A stretch of 64,000 nucleotides of DNA from Hyphomicrobium_A sp044507625. GTDB taxonomy: Bacteria > Pseudomonadota > Alphaproteobacteria > Rhizobiales > Hyphomicrobiaceae. Under the pieces are notes generated by a model that had not been told where the DNA came from, searched no databases, and was given only the letters and a program-made list of their open reading frames with translations. The stretch covers positions 248,001 to 312,000 of the forward strand of contig JBIQJE010000001.1 in the NCBI GenBank assembly GCA_044507625.1, written 5' to 3'. The position numbers and the translations under genes are program-made. Positions 18,901 through 28,796 of the stretch are shown in pieces (the first letter of the stretch is position 1; the number at the start of each line of letters is the position of its first letter).

Positions 18901-20454
18901 TTGGGTGCCTTTACGGTCTTTCGGCTGAATTGCTCTCTAAGGAGCGTGCTATGTGCTGCGCTCGCAGCCGGCGTTTGCGGTTGCGAGGTCGGGCCCGATT
19001 ACATCCCTCCGTGGACGACCGTCCCGACTCATTACAAAGAGATCGAAGGCTGGAAGCCCATCGAGCCCCTCGACGCGGTTGATCGCGGCGACTGGTGGCT
19101 GATCTATAACGATCCGATTTTGGACCGTCTCGAGCGCCAGGTTGAGGTCTCCAACCAGAATATCGCGACGTTCGAGGCCGCATACCATCAATCGGTCGCG
19201 CTCGTGCAACAGGCGCGCGCCGCGCTGTTTCCCGTTTTCGGCCTCACCTACAATGCCATACGCGAGCACGAGGGCCCGGCGGCGGTACGCGCCCAGTCCT
19301 CGGGAAATTTTGGGACTTTCGCGGACGGCTTCACCAATACCGTCGTGACGCTGGAGACGACCGCCAATTGGGATGTCGACGTCTGGGGACGTGTGCGCCG
19401 GATGATCGAGAGCAATGCCGCCAACGCGCAGTCGAACGCAGCGGATGTCGCCAACGCCAAGCTGTCGGCCCAGGCACAGCTCGCGATGGCTTATTTCAAC
19501 TTGCGGGCGGCAGATTCCCTGAAGAGCTTGCTCAACCGCCTGGCGCACGAGTTCCGCCGCACGCAAACGATCACCGAGAACCAATACAAGCAAGGAACCG
19601 TCTCGCGGTACGATGTCGTCACTGCGCAGGCCCAGGTGCGGTCGACGGAAGCGCAAGCCATCGGCGTCGAAGTCCAGCGCGCGCAGTTCGAGCACGCCAT
19701 CGCGCTGCTGATAGGCGTGCCTCCGGCGCAGCTTTACATTCCGCGCGGCGCCCTCGCCTCGACAGTCCCCTACATTCCGTCGGACTTTCCCGCAGCACTC
19801 CTGGAGCGCCGCCCCGACATTGCCGCCGCTGAGCGCTCGATCGAAACGCAAAGCGCGCTCATCGGCGTGGCTGCCGCCGCCTACTTTCCCGACATCAGCA
19901 CCTCCGATTTCATCGGCTGGATAGGCTCGAAGGCGTTCCCGATCTCCGTCGCTAATGAGGTCTGGCAGGTCGGCGGCACCGCCACTGAAATTCTCTTCAA
20001 CGGCGGCCTGCGTCGCGCTCAGCTCGCGGGCGCCGAGGCCTCTTACTACCGGGCCGTCGCGACATACCGGCAAACGGTCCTCACCGCATTCCAACAGGTC
20101 GAGGATGCGCTGTCGTCGCTGCGTATCCTGGCGAGGCAGGAACCGGTGCAGCAGGATGCCGTGCGCCTGTCCCGGGAGGCGGTCAGGGTTTCCGTCAATG
20201 CTTATAAGGCGGGTACGGTCGCCTTTACTGCCGTCGTCACAGCCGAGCAGACGCTGATCGCGAACGAGCAGACGGCATTGACGATCCGGCAGAACCGTTT
20301 CATCGCCAGTGTCAACCTGATCCAGGCGCTTGGCGGCGGCTGGCACGTGAGCGAATTGCCCACCTATGACGAGTTGCGCCATTGGCGCTCATGCGTCGAT
20401 GTCATCGGTTCCATCCGCGGCGAAATACCAGCCGGCCTGCCGCCGTGTCTCTGA
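18901..20454 (+). CDS. RND efflux outer-membrane factor (TolC/OprM-type lipoprotein)
   Basis: About 517 residues. The start is uncertain: the frame has no ATG, and TTG 18901 (GGAG upstream) gives a signal peptide with two arginines and a lipobox-like AAGVCGC, while GTG 18946 gives a shorter one. The mature protein begins CEVGPDYIPPW, the usual start of NodT/OprM-type factors, followed by WWLIYNDPILDRL and two outer-membrane-efflux repeats. A conserved FPAALLERRPDIAAAERSI segment lies in the second half. It would form the trimeric exit duct for the RND pump encoded convergently; its stop is 10 bases from the pump gene's stop. An ATG at 18951 with better spacing is out of frame. Confidence 0.85.
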   Translation: MGAFTVFRLNCSLRSVLCAALAAGVCGCEVGPDYIPPWTTVPTHYKEIEGWKPIEPLDAVDRGDWWLIYNDPILDRLERQVEVSNQNIATFEAAYHQSVALVQQARAALFPVFGLTYNAIREHEGPAAVRAQSSGNFGTFADGFTNTVVTLETTANWDVDVWGRVRRMIESNAANAQSNAADVANAKLSAQAQLAMAYFNLRAADSLKSLLNRLAHEFRRTQTITENQYKQGTVSRYDVVTAQAQVRSTEAQAIGVEVQRAQFEHAIALLIGVPPAQLYIPRGALASTVPYIPSDFPAALLERRPDIAAAERSIETQSALIGVAAAAYFPDISTSDFIGWIGSKAFPISVANEVWQVGGTATEILFNGGLRRAQLAGAEASYYRAVATYRQTVLTAFQQVEDALSSLRILARQEPVQQDAVRLSREAVRVSVNAYKAGTVAFTAVVTAEQTLIANEQTALTIRQNRFIASVNLIQALGGGWHVSELPTYDELRHWRSCVDVIGSIRGEIPAGLPPCL

Positions 20455-20464
20455 TGGAGAGTGC

Positions 20465-23400
20465 CTAAACTTCGCTTGGAAGCGCACCCGCCGCCGGCCC
20501 GGTCGAAACGCGTACGCGTCTGCGTCGCCACCAGTGGCGGAAGTCGTCGAGATAGACGTATACGACCGGCGTCGTGTAGAGCGTCATGAGCTGGGCGGCG
20601 AGAAGTCCGCCCACGATTGAAACGCCGAGCGGCTGACGCAGCTCCGCCCCTTCTCCCGATCCGAGTGCTAACGGAAGCGCACCCAGCGCCGCCGCCAGCG
20701 TTGTCATGAGAATAGGCCGGAAGCGCAATCGGCACGCCGTGCGAATGGCCTCTTGAACCCCCATCCCGCCGCGCTCGGCTTGCAGGGCGAAGTCCACCAT
20801 CATGATGGCGTTCTTCATCACGATTCCGATCAGCAGAATGATGCCGATGAGCGCGATGACGCTGAACTCCATCTTGAACAGCATGAGCGCGAGCACGGCA
20901 CCGACGCCGGCCGACGGAAGCGTCGAGAGGATGGTAAGCGGATGCACGTAGCTCTCGTAGAGTATCCCGAGCACGATGTAGACCGCGAGCAATGCGGAAA
21001 GAACCAAGAGCGGCTCGCTGCGCAGGGAAGCAACGAACGCTGCCGCGGTGCCCGCGAGCTTGCCACGCACGGACTTGGGCATTCCGATCTGCGCAACCGT
21101 GCGGTCGATGATCGCCGCCGCGTCGCTCAGCGCCTGCCCAGGCTTCAAGTTGAACGAGATCGTGATCGCCGGCAGCACGCCGTCATGATTGACCGCGAGC
21201 GGCGTATTCCCGCGCTTATAGGAGACGAAACCGCTCAGCGGCACCATGTTCTCGGCCACCGTGCTCACGGGCGTGCCGCTGGAGGCAATGCTGTGCCCGG
21301 AGCTGCCGATCGAGTTCAAGGTTTGATTGCGCGCGGCATCTCCGGCGATAGCAGCCGCTGCGGCTCCGCCGGGCACACCCGTTGTCGAGGCGGCGACGTC
21401 ACCCGCGGGCGCATTAGTGATCTGAGTGCCGCTCGCATTGACGGGAGCGGTGCTGATATAGACCTGCTCGAGCATCTTGGGCGATTGCCAGTATTCCGGC
21501 GCCACCTCCATGACCACATGGTATTGGTTCGACGGGTCATAGATCGTCGAGACCTGCCGTTGCCCGAACGCATCGTAGAGCGTGTTGTCGATCGCATTCA
21601 TCGTGAGCCCCAGACGGAATGCGCGATCGCGATCGACGACGATGTCGGTTGAAAGTCCATTCTGCTGCTGGTCGGAGCTGACGTCTGCGAGCTGGCCCGA
21701 CGCCTGCAGCGCGCGCGTCAGGCGGTCGCCCCACTTGTATAGCTCCTTTGGATCGTTGGACTGCAGCGTATACTGGTACTGCGCGTTCGATTGCCGCCCG
21801 CCGATGCGAATATCCTGCATCGACTGAAGATAGGCCACCGCACCCGGCACAACGGCGGTCTTAGCGCGCAGGCGCGCGACGACCTGGTCCGCCGTGACAT
21901 CCCGCTCCGATTGCGGCTTCAGCGCGATGAAGATCATGCCGGTATTGATCTGGCGGCCACCGGTGAACCCTGCGACATGCGCCACCGCCGGATCCTGACC
22001 GATGATCGCCACGAACCGCCGCAGCTTCTCCTGCATCGCCTGGAACGAGATGCTCTGGTCGCCAACGACGTTGCCCATGAGCCGTCCGGAATCGACCTGC
22101 GGAAAGAGCCCTTTGGGAATCTCGATATAGAGCGCCACGTTGAGCACGATGACCGCCCCGAGTGCGAGCATGGTAATGCGCGAATGGCGCAGGGCTATGC
22201 CCAGCGTCCAAACATATGCGCCGAGAACACGGTCGAAGATGCTCTCCACCGTGCGTGCAATGCGTCCCGGCGGCGCCTCCGGCCCACCCTTGAGCAGGCG
22301 CGAGCACATCATCGGGGTCGCGGTCAGCGACAGCAGCAGGGAAATGGCGACGGCCAGCGACAGCGTGACCGAGAACTCGCGGAATATACGCCCGACGATG
22401 CCACCCATGAGCAGCAGCGGCAGGAACACAGCGATCAGCGACACGCTGATCGAGAGCACGGTGAACCCCACCTCGCGGGTGCCTTCGAGGACAGCCGTAA
22501 GCCGCAGCTGCCCCGCTTCCATGTGCCGCGAAATGTTCTCCAGCACGACGATCGCATCGTCGACCACGAAACCCGTGGCGATGATCAGCGCCATGAAGGA
22601 CAGGTTATCGAGACTGAAGCCGAGCAGATACATCGGCCCCAGCGTGCCGATGATCGACGTGGGGACCGCGATCGCCGGGATGAGCGCTGCCCGCGGTTTC
22701 CGCAGGAAGACAAAGACGACGAGCGTGACGAGAATGACAGAATAGAGCAGCGCTCGCTGCGTCTCGGCGAGCGATGCTTTGATCGTCGTCGCCCGGTCCA
22801 GGACGGGCGTCACAGTCACATCGCCGGGTAGCGAGGCATCGAGCGTCGGCAGCGCCTTCATCACGCGATCGACAGTGTCGATGATGTTGGCCCCCGGCTC
22901 GCGATAGAGGATGACGAGCACGGCCGGCTTGCCGTCCGCGAGCCCGAGGTTTCTCAAATCCTCAACCGAATCCTGCACGGTGGCGATATCGGTCAGCCTC
23001 ACCGCGTTACCGTTGCGGTAGGCGACGATCAGCGGAAGATAATCCTTCGCCCGCGTCGCCTGGTCGTTGGATTCGATCTGATACCGGACGGGACCTTCCT
23101 CGATGGCGCCCTTCGGACTGTGCGCATTCGCCGAGGCGAGCGCCGCCCTCACGTCCTCCAAGCCGATGCCATACCGGAACAGCGCACTCGGCGACAACTC
23201 CACCCGAACGGCCGGCAGCGCGCTGCCGTTTAAGTCGACATTGCCGATACCTTCGATCTGCGAGAGCTGCTGCTGCAGAACGGTTGCGGCGGAATCGTAA
23301 AGCTGGGCCTGCGTCAGCGTCTTCGAGGTGAGCGCGAGAACGAGAACGGGAAAATCGGCTGGATTGACCTTGCGGTAAGTCGGATTGGTCCGCAGCGAAG

Positions 23401-23761
23401 TCGGCAAATCCGCATGCGCCGCGTTGATCGCAGCTTGCACATCCCGCGCTGCTCCGTCGATGTTGCGACTGAGGTCGAACTGCAGCACGATGCGGGTGAG
23501 ACCGAGCGTCGTAGTCGATGTCATCTCATTGACGGCCGCGATCTGGCCGAGGTGCTGCTCGAGCGGCGCAGCGACGCTCGTCGCCATTGTATCGGGACTG
23601 GCGCCCGGCATCTGTGCCTGGACGAGAATCGTTGGAAAATCGATCTGCGGCAGCAGCGCGACGGGCAGGTTCGGATAGGCGAGCAGACCAAACAGTGCGA
23701 TGCCGGCGGTGATGAGCGTCGTCGCAACCGGTCGAGCAACGAATGGCGCGGAGAGGTTCAT
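20465..23761 (-). CDS. RND multidrug efflux permease (second pump, MdtC-like)
   Basis: Encodes 1098 residues; the ATG overlaps the stop of the upstream pump gene by four bases (ATGA). It has the HAE1 layout: a first membrane helix at the N-terminus, a large periplasmic loop, helices 2-6, a second large loop, helices 8-12. Family motifs include GASPDTMATSVAAPLE near residue 55, NLSFMALIIATGFVVDDAIVVLENI around residues 386-410 (the proton-relay aspartates are in GFVVDDAIV) and GIVMKNAIMMVDFALQ in the last third. It contains an extra Ala/Gly/Ser-rich insertion in the second periplasmic loop (about residues 770-840), which may explain its length over the usual ~1030. It exports drugs by proton antiport, probably as a heteromer with the other pump. 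Confidence 0.93.
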   Translation of the reverse strand: MNLSAPFVARPVATTLITAGIALFGLLAYPNLPVALLPQIDFPTILVQAQMPGASPDTMATSVAAPLEQHLGQIAAVNEMTSTTTLGLTRIVLQFDLSRNIDGAARDVQAAINAAHADLPTSLRTNPTYRKVNPADFPVLVLALTSKTLTQAQLYDSAATVLQQQLSQIEGIGNVDLNGSALPAVRVELSPSALFRYGIGLEDVRAALASANAHSPKGAIEEGPVRYQIESNDQATRAKDYLPLIVAYRNGNAVRLTDIATVQDSVEDLRNLGLADGKPAVLVILYREPGANIIDTVDRVMKALPTLDASLPGDVTVTPVLDRATTIKASLAETQRALLYSVILVTLVVFVFLRKPRAALIPAIAVPTSIIGTLGPMYLLGFSLDNLSFMALIIATGFVVDDAIVVLENISRHMEAGQLRLTAVLEGTREVGFTVLSISVSLIAVFLPLLLMGGIVGRIFREFSVTLSLAVAISLLLSLTATPMMCSRLLKGGPEAPPGRIARTVESIFDRVLGAYVWTLGIALRHSRITMLALGAVIVLNVALYIEIPKGLFPQVDSGRLMGNVVGDQSISFQAMQEKLRRFVAIIGQDPAVAHVAGFTGGRQINTGMIFIALKPQSERDVTADQVVARLRAKTAVVPGAVAYLQSMQDIRIGGRQSNAQYQYTLQSNDPKELYKWGDRLTRALQASGQLADVSSDQQQNGLSTDIVVDRDRAFRLGLTMNAIDNTLYDAFGQRQVSTIYDPSNQYHVVMEVAPEYWQSPKMLEQVYISTAPVNASGTQITNAPAGDVAASTTGVPGGAAAAAIAGDAARNQTLNSIGSSGHSIASSGTPVSTVAENMVPLSGFVSYKRGNTPLAVNHDGVLPAITISFNLKPGQALSDAAAIIDRTVAQIGMPKSVRGKLAGTAAAFVASLRSEPLLVLSALLAVYIVLGILYESYVHPLTILSTLPSAGVGAVLALMLFKMEFSVIALIGIILLIGIVMKNAIMMVDFALQAERGGMGVQEAIRTACRLRFRPILMTTLAAALGALPLALGSGEGAELRQPLGVSIVGGLLAAQLMTLYTTPVVYVYLDDFRHWWRRRRVRVSTGPAAGALPSEV

Positions 23762-26700
23762 GGCCGCTCCCCCTCACCGCTGAGCGCCCCCCCATTGGGT
23801 TCGGCACTCCAATCGAGGCGGCGCGCCAGGCGGTCGAACGCGAGATAAATCACCGGCGTCGTGAAAAGTGTGAGGAGCTGGCTAACCAGAAGTCCTCCTA
23901 CGATGACCAGACCCAGCGGCCGGCGCAGCTCCGAGCCTGTCCCCGTACCCAGCATCAGCGGTAATGCTGCGAACAGCGCGGCCAGCGTAGTCATGATGAT
24001 GGGCCGGAAGCGCAGAAGGCAGGCCTGATGGATCGCCGCGCGCGGCGATGCGCTCTCCTCCCGCTCGGCGCGCAATGCGAAGTCGATCATCATGATCGCG
24101 TTTTTCTTCACGATGCCGATGAGCAGCACGACGCCGATGAGCGCGATGATGTCGAACTGGGTGCCCGCCATAAGCAAGGCGATGAGCGCGCCCACACCCG
24201 CCGAAGGCAGCGTCGAAAGAATGGTAACCGGATGGATGAAGCTCTCGTACAGAACCCCCAGCACGATATACATGGTCGCGATCGCAGCGAGGATCAGCAG
24301 CTGCTCATTGCCGAGCGATTTCTCGAAGGCCTGTGCTGCGCCTTGGAAGCGGGTCGAGAAGCCCCGTGGCAGATCGAGATCCTGCTGTGCGGCGCGGATT
24401 GCCGAGATCGCCTCGCCGAGCGACCATCCCGGCGCGAGGTTGAACGATATCGTTGCCGCCGGAAACTGCGCAAGATGATTGATCTGCAATGGGCCATGCC
24501 GGGTTGTGACCGTTGCAATGGCCGTCAGCGGCACCTGTCCACCGATCGAGGTCGATGACGGCAGGTAGATCGACGACAGCGATCCGAGGCTCTTTTGCAG
24601 CGACGGATCGGTTTCTAGGATCACCCTGTACTGGTTCGACGGACCGAAGATCGTCGAAACGATACGCTGGCCGAATGAATCGTAGATTGCATTATCGACC
24701 GTCGCGGGCGTGATCCCGAAGCGTGCCGCCGTGGGGCGGTCGATCGTAATCTCGACGACGCGACCCTGATCCTGCAGGTCGCTCGCGATATCCGTGATCT
24801 GCGGCAGCTCCTTCAAGCGCGATACGATCGCAGGAACCCATTTGTTCAGCTCCGCGGTGTTCGTGCTCTGCACGGTGAAGCGATACTGCGTCGCGCTGAC
24901 CGCGGCATCGATCGTCAGATCCTGGACCGGTTGCATGAACAGCGTGATGCCGGCAACGTCCTCCGTCTCCGCTTGCAGGTTGCGAATGACCTCGCTCGCG
25001 GAAAGCGTCCGTTCGCTGCGCGGCTTCAGCTGGATCAACAGGCGCCCCTGGTTGAGGGCGGCGTTCGTGCCGTCAACGCCGATGAACGATGAGACGTTGG
25101 CGACATCCGGGTTCTTGAGCACCGCAGCCACGAGCACCTGCTGACGCTCGGCCATGCCGTGGAACGAGATCGACTGAGCCGCCTGCGACACGCCCTGAAT
25201 GAGACCTGTATCCTGCGTCGGAAACAGTCCCTTCGGCACGATCATAAACAGCGCGACCGACAGGACCAGCGTGAGAACCGCGACGAACAGCGTCGGGCCT
25301 TGCCGGTCGAGCACCCAATTCAATGACCTGTCGTAACCGCTGATGGCGCCGCCGATGACCCGGTCACTCCAGCGCCCGACGAATCCGAGTTGCTGCTGCT
25401 GCGCAGGCAGCAACAGTTTCGAGCACATCATCGGCACGAGCGTCAGGGAGACGACCGCTGAAATGATAATCGTGACCGCCAGCGTGATCGCGAACTCGTG
25501 AAACAGACGCCCGACCACGTCGCTCATGAACAGCAACGGAATGAGAACCGCGATGAGCGATACGGTGAGCGATATGATCGTGAAGCCAATCTGCCGCGAT
25601 CCTTCGAGCGCAGCATCGAGCGGTCTATGCCCGGCTTCGATAAACCGGGAAATATTCTCGATCATCACGATGGCATCGTCGACGACGAAGCCGGTGGCGA
25701 TCGTCAGCGCCATGAGCGACAGGTTGTCGAGACTGAACCCCCAAATGTACATGACCCCGAACGTTCCGACGATCGAGAGCGGCACCGAGAGGCTTGGGAT
25801 GACCGTCGCCCGCGCGCTGTGCAGGAACAGGAAGATCACCGTCACGACGAGCACGACCGCCAGTGCGAACTCGAACTGCGCATCGGCAATCGAAGCCCGG
25901 ATCGTGGTCGTGCGGTCGCCGAGCACCGAGAGCTGCACGTCCGCCGGTAGCGCGAGCGCCAGATTTGGCAGGATCTCCCTGATGCCGTCGACGACCTTGA
26001 TGACATTGGCACCAGGCTGACGCTGGATGTTGAGGATGATCGCGGGCGTCGTATTGGCCCAGGCGCCGAGGTTCGCGTTCTCCGGGCCGTCGATAACTTT
26101 CGCCACGTCCGACAGGCGCACCGCGGCGCCATTGCGGTACGCGATGATCAGATCCTTGAATGCCGCGGCAGTCTTCAGCTGATCGTTCGCGTTGATGACA
26201 TAGGATTGCGCGGGACCATCGAAATTGCCCTTCGGGACATCGACGTTCGCGTTGCCGAGCGTCGTTCGCAAATCGTCGATGTTGAGGCCATGGGCCGACA
26301 GCGCACGCACATCGGCCTGCACGCGGACCGCCGGACGCTGGCCGCCGCTGAGCGTCACAAGGCCCACCCCCGGGATTTGCGATATCTTGGGCGCGAAGCT
26401 CGTCTCGACGATGTCGCGCACCTTGGTCAGCACCATCGTCTTGGAAGTGAGCGCCAGCGTGAGCACCGGGGCGTCGGCCGGATTGATCTTGGCGTAGATG
26501 GGTGGCGCGGGCAGATCGGCCGGCAATAGGTTTCCAGCCGCGTTGATCGCCGCCTGAACCTCCTGCTCGGCGACGTCGAGGTCGAGGTTGAGCTCAAATT
26601 GCAGCGTGATGACGGACGCCCCCGCCGAGCTCGTCGACAACATCTGGCTGAGACTGGGCATCTCGCCAAACTGCCGCTCGAGCGGAGCGGTGACGGACGT

Positions 26701-26880
26701 GGCCATCACCTGCGGACTGGCGCCGGGATAGAACGTCTGCACTTGAATGGTGGGATAGTCCGCCTGCGGCAGGGCCGAGATCGGAAGCATCGTGTAAGCG
26801 ACGAGGCCAGAAAGCACGATGGCCGCCATCAACAGCGTGGTGGCGACCGGCCGCAGGATAAAGATCCTAGACGGATTCAT
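23758..26880 (-). CDS. RND multidrug efflux permease (first pump, MdtB-like)
   Basis: Encodes 1040 residues, standard HAE1 length. The start MNPSRIFILRPVATTLLMAAI is typical. GASPQVMATSVTAPLERQFG lies near residue 54, the proton-relay motif LMALTIATGFVVDDAIVMIENI near residues 388-409, and GIVKKNAIMMIDFALRAER near residue 920. Two different RND proteins encoded in tandem after one membrane fusion protein is the MdtABC arrangement, in which the two pumps form a mixed trimer. 33 bases separate it from the fusion protein gene. Confidence 0.93.
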   Translation of the reverse strand: MNPSRIFILRPVATTLLMAAIVLSGLVAYTMLPISALPQADYPTIQVQTFYPGASPQVMATSVTAPLERQFGEMPSLSQMLSTSSAGASVITLQFELNLDLDVAEQEVQAAINAAGNLLPADLPAPPIYAKINPADAPVLTLALTSKTMVLTKVRDIVETSFAPKISQIPGVGLVTLSGGQRPAVRVQADVRALSAHGLNIDDLRTTLGNANVDVPKGNFDGPAQSYVINANDQLKTAAAFKDLIIAYRNGAAVRLSDVAKVIDGPENANLGAWANTTPAIILNIQRQPGANVIKVVDGIREILPNLALALPADVQLSVLGDRTTTIRASIADAQFEFALAVVLVVTVIFLFLHSARATVIPSLSVPLSIVGTFGVMYIWGFSLDNLSLMALTIATGFVVDDAIVMIENISRFIEAGHRPLDAALEGSRQIGFTIISLTVSLIAVLIPLLFMSDVVGRLFHEFAITLAVTIIISAVVSLTLVPMMCSKLLLPAQQQQLGFVGRWSDRVIGGAISGYDRSLNWVLDRQGPTLFVAVLTLVLSVALFMIVPKGLFPTQDTGLIQGVSQAAQSISFHGMAERQQVLVAAVLKNPDVANVSSFIGVDGTNAALNQGRLLIQLKPRSERTLSASEVIRNLQAETEDVAGITLFMQPVQDLTIDAAVSATQYRFTVQSTNTAELNKWVPAIVSRLKELPQITDIASDLQDQGRVVEITIDRPTAARFGITPATVDNAIYDSFGQRIVSTIFGPSNQYRVILETDPSLQKSLGSLSSIYLPSSTSIGGQVPLTAIATVTTRHGPLQINHLAQFPAATISFNLAPGWSLGEAISAIRAAQQDLDLPRGFSTRFQGAAQAFEKSLGNEQLLILAAIATMYIVLGVLYESFIHPVTILSTLPSAGVGALIALLMAGTQFDIIALIGVVLLIGIVKKNAIMMIDFALRAEREESASPRAAIHQACLLRFRPIIMTTLAALFAALPLMLGTGTGSELRRPLGLVIVGGLLVSQLLTLFTTPVIYLAFDRLARRLDWSAEPNGGALSGEGERP

Positions 26881-26913
26881 GACGAGCGTGCCTTCGGCTA
26901 TCGCCGTTCGATG

Positions 26914-28227
26914 CTAGTCCTGTCTGCTGGATTGAGCTCCCGCCGCATCGCTCGCGCCGCTCGCATCGGCGATCGGCTTGCCGGGCTTGGACGGTTGCAC
27001 GACCGAGTACCTCGCGCCGTCGCGCAGGCGGTCCGCACCGTCCACCACAACCTTGTCGCCGGCGGTCAATCCTTCGAGAATAGCGACCTTTTGGCCCTGG
27101 CTTGGCCCGACCGTCACCGGCCGGACTGAAACGGTGCCGTTGTCGTTCGCCACGTAGACATAGTGGCCAACGGCGCCGAGCTGAATGGCCGAGTTAGGAG
27201 CGATGGCGACGTCGTGCAGCTTGTCGACGATCAGTTTCACGTTGACGAATTGATTGGGGTAGAGCGCCTCGTCTTTATTCTCGAAGCGCGCGCGCAGCCT
27301 GACCGTACCGGTCGTCGTATCGACCTGGTTATCCGCGTTCGACAGCTCGCCCGTCGCCAGCAGCTTGTTGCCGCTGCGATTGTAGGCGAGCACCGGCAGC
27401 TTCTCGCCAGCACGCAATTTTCCGATGAACTGGGGTATCGTATCCTGGGGCAGAGGAAAAATCACCGAGATCGGCTTTGTCTGCGTCACGATGACGAGAC
27501 CGTTTGCATTGCTCGGCTGCACGAAGTTGCCCGGGTCGACGATCCGCAAGCCGATCCGGCCATCGACCGGCGAGACGATGCGGCTATATTCTAGGTTCAG
27601 CTTGGCAGTTTCGACCGCCGCTTTGTCTGCCCGCACGATCGCCTCATCCTGGCGCACGAGAGAGCGCTGCGTATCGACCTGCTGGCGTGCGATGGAATCC
27701 TGCTTGAGCAGTGTGTCGTAGCGCTTCTGGTCGAGCCGCGCGACGCCGAGCAGCGCTTCATCGCGCGCGAGTTGACCGGAGGCCTGGTCGAGAGCCGCCT
27801 GATACGGCCGCGGGTCGATCTGAATGAGGAAGTCGCCAGCCTTCACGTACTGACCTTCCTTGAATCCCACCTCCGTAATCCTGCCGCTGACCTGCGGGCG
27901 CAGCGTGATCGTCGCGAGGGACGTGACCGTGCCGAGGCCATCGAGCGCGACCGGCATGTCGCCCCGCGTCACTTCACCGAGCGACACGTTCACGGGCGGC
28001 TCAGGCACAGCGGCGCGATGTTCCACGCGCGCCGTACCGTGGTTCTCGAGCCACCAGACGCCTCCGGCGCCTATGCCGAGGAGCACCACGAGCGAAAACA
28101 GCCAACGAAGAACACGGGATTTGCGTCGCGGACGCGCGGCCTCGGCCCGCGCCACGCTGGGCTTTTCAGGGAGGCGTTCGGTCCCGTCCTGTCCACGGAT
28201 CTCCGGCGAGTCGCTCTCGTCCAACAT
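26914..28227 (-). CDS. RND periplasmic membrane fusion protein (MdtA-like)
   Basis: Encodes 437 residues. A charged cytoplasmic N-terminus (about 38 residues) precedes one transmembrane helix (WLFSLVVLLGIGAGGVWWL), which anchors it. Then come the barrel-sandwich halves (ATITLRPQVSGRITEVGFKEGQYVKAGD..IQIDPRPYQAALDQA), a helical hairpin, the returning half (LEYSRIVSPVDGRIGLRIVDPGNFV) and a beta-barrel/membrane-proximal domain. It bridges the RND pump and outer-membrane factor. First gene of the minus-strand efflux operon. Confidence 0.93.
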   Translation of the reverse strand: MLDESDSPEIRGQDGTERLPEKPSVARAEAARPRRKSRVLRWLFSLVVLLGIGAGGVWWLENHGTARVEHRAAVPEPPVNVSLGEVTRGDMPVALDGLGTVTSLATITLRPQVSGRITEVGFKEGQYVKAGDFLIQIDPRPYQAALDQASGQLARDEALLGVARLDQKRYDTLLKQDSIARQQVDTQRSLVRQDEAIVRADKAAVETAKLNLEYSRIVSPVDGRIGLRIVDPGNFVQPSNANGLVIVTQTKPISVIFPLPQDTIPQFIGKLRAGEKLPVLAYNRSGNKLLATGELSNADNQVDTTTGTVRLRARFENKDEALYPNQFVNVKLIVDKLHDVAIAPNSAIQLGAVGHYVYVANDNGTVSVRPVTVGPSQGQKVAILEGLTAGDKVVVDGADRLRDGARYSVVQPSKPGKPIADASGASDAAGAQSSRQD

Positions 28228-28485
28228 ACTGGCTAGCCCATGACCGGCGCGCGATCGGGTGGTTCCGTCAGCTCACACAGCGGCGCCCGTCAAAATAGCA
28301 GCGGGCGCCTTTCCAATATGTGGTGTGCCGGCCGGCCACAGATAAGCGCGCTCGGCAGCGCTAAAAATGAGCAAAAGCTCCGCTGCTGTTTGGCGCAAAA
28401 GAACCGTAAATATTGAGGAGTTCATAGCCTGCTGGGCGTCACTCGGGTGAAGAGCGCCACTGCGGACCGGCAGTCGAGACGACAG
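28228..28485. other. Promoter region of the efflux operon
   Basis: About 250 bases upstream of the membrane fusion protein gene, bounded on the right by the terminator of the small repeat gene. There is no gene. The 28360-28420 portion is AT-richer and holds CTAAAAATGAGC and GTAAATATTGAG; no operator could be assigned. Confidence 0.4.
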
Positions 28486-28516
28486 AAAAGGCCGACGCGG
28501 GTGCGCCGCGTCAGCC
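28486..28516 (-). terminator. Intrinsic terminator of the Arg/Tyr repeat gene
   Basis: On the minus strand GACGCGG and CCGCGTC (28494-28512) form a 7-bp stem, extendable by GGC/GCC, followed by CTTTTC. It begins about 25 bases after the stop of the small gene at 28539. Confidence 0.65.
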
Positions 28517-28538
28517 CGACTTTCTCAGATACCGACGA

Positions 28539-28796
28539 TCACCATCTGCCCCAGCGGTGGCCCCAGCCACGCCGGTAGCCCCAGCCCCAGGGCCGATAGA
28601 AGCGAACCGGTGAGTAGTATCTCACGGGCCTGTAATACCTCGCAGGCCGATAGTATCTCACGGGTCGATAGCAGCTCACCGGGGCAACGTCGGCTCCGTA
28701 GTAGGCCCTCCTCCACCCGCAGGCGGAAGCAGGATTAGCGGCAGGGATCATGACGAGTGCTGCACCGGCGGCGGCAATCAATATTGCAGACTTCAT
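28539..28796 (-). CDS. Small secreted Arg/Tyr-rich repeat protein
   Basis: Encodes 85 residues from the ATG at 28796, with AGAGGAG at good spacing; the open frame upstream is leader. A signal peptide (MKSAILIAAAGAALVMIPA..ASA) is followed by CGWRRAYYGADVAPVSC, then five tandem units of the type RPVRYYRPARYY, and a Trp/Gly/Arg tail (WGWGYRRGWGHRWGRW). It is strongly basic and aromatic with two cysteines. Small proteins of this sort occur in Hyphomicrobiales, with no known function; a cell-surface or wall-associated role is plausible. It has its own terminator, so it is a single-gene unit. Confidence 0.75.
   Translation of the reverse strand: MKSAILIAAAGAALVMIPAANPASACGWRRAYYGADVAPVSCYRPVRYYRPARYYRPVRYYSPVRFYRPWGWGYRRGWGHRWGRW

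Noticed and set aside
18951..19082. Alternative ATG start for the efflux lipoprotein at 18951
   Set aside because: It has the best ribosome-site spacing, but it is out of frame and stops after about 44 codons; a frameshift in the data is possible but not shown.
21791..22831. 346-codon plus-strand frame opposite the RND pump
   Set aside because: His/Arg/Asp-rich antisense translation of a conserved RND gene.
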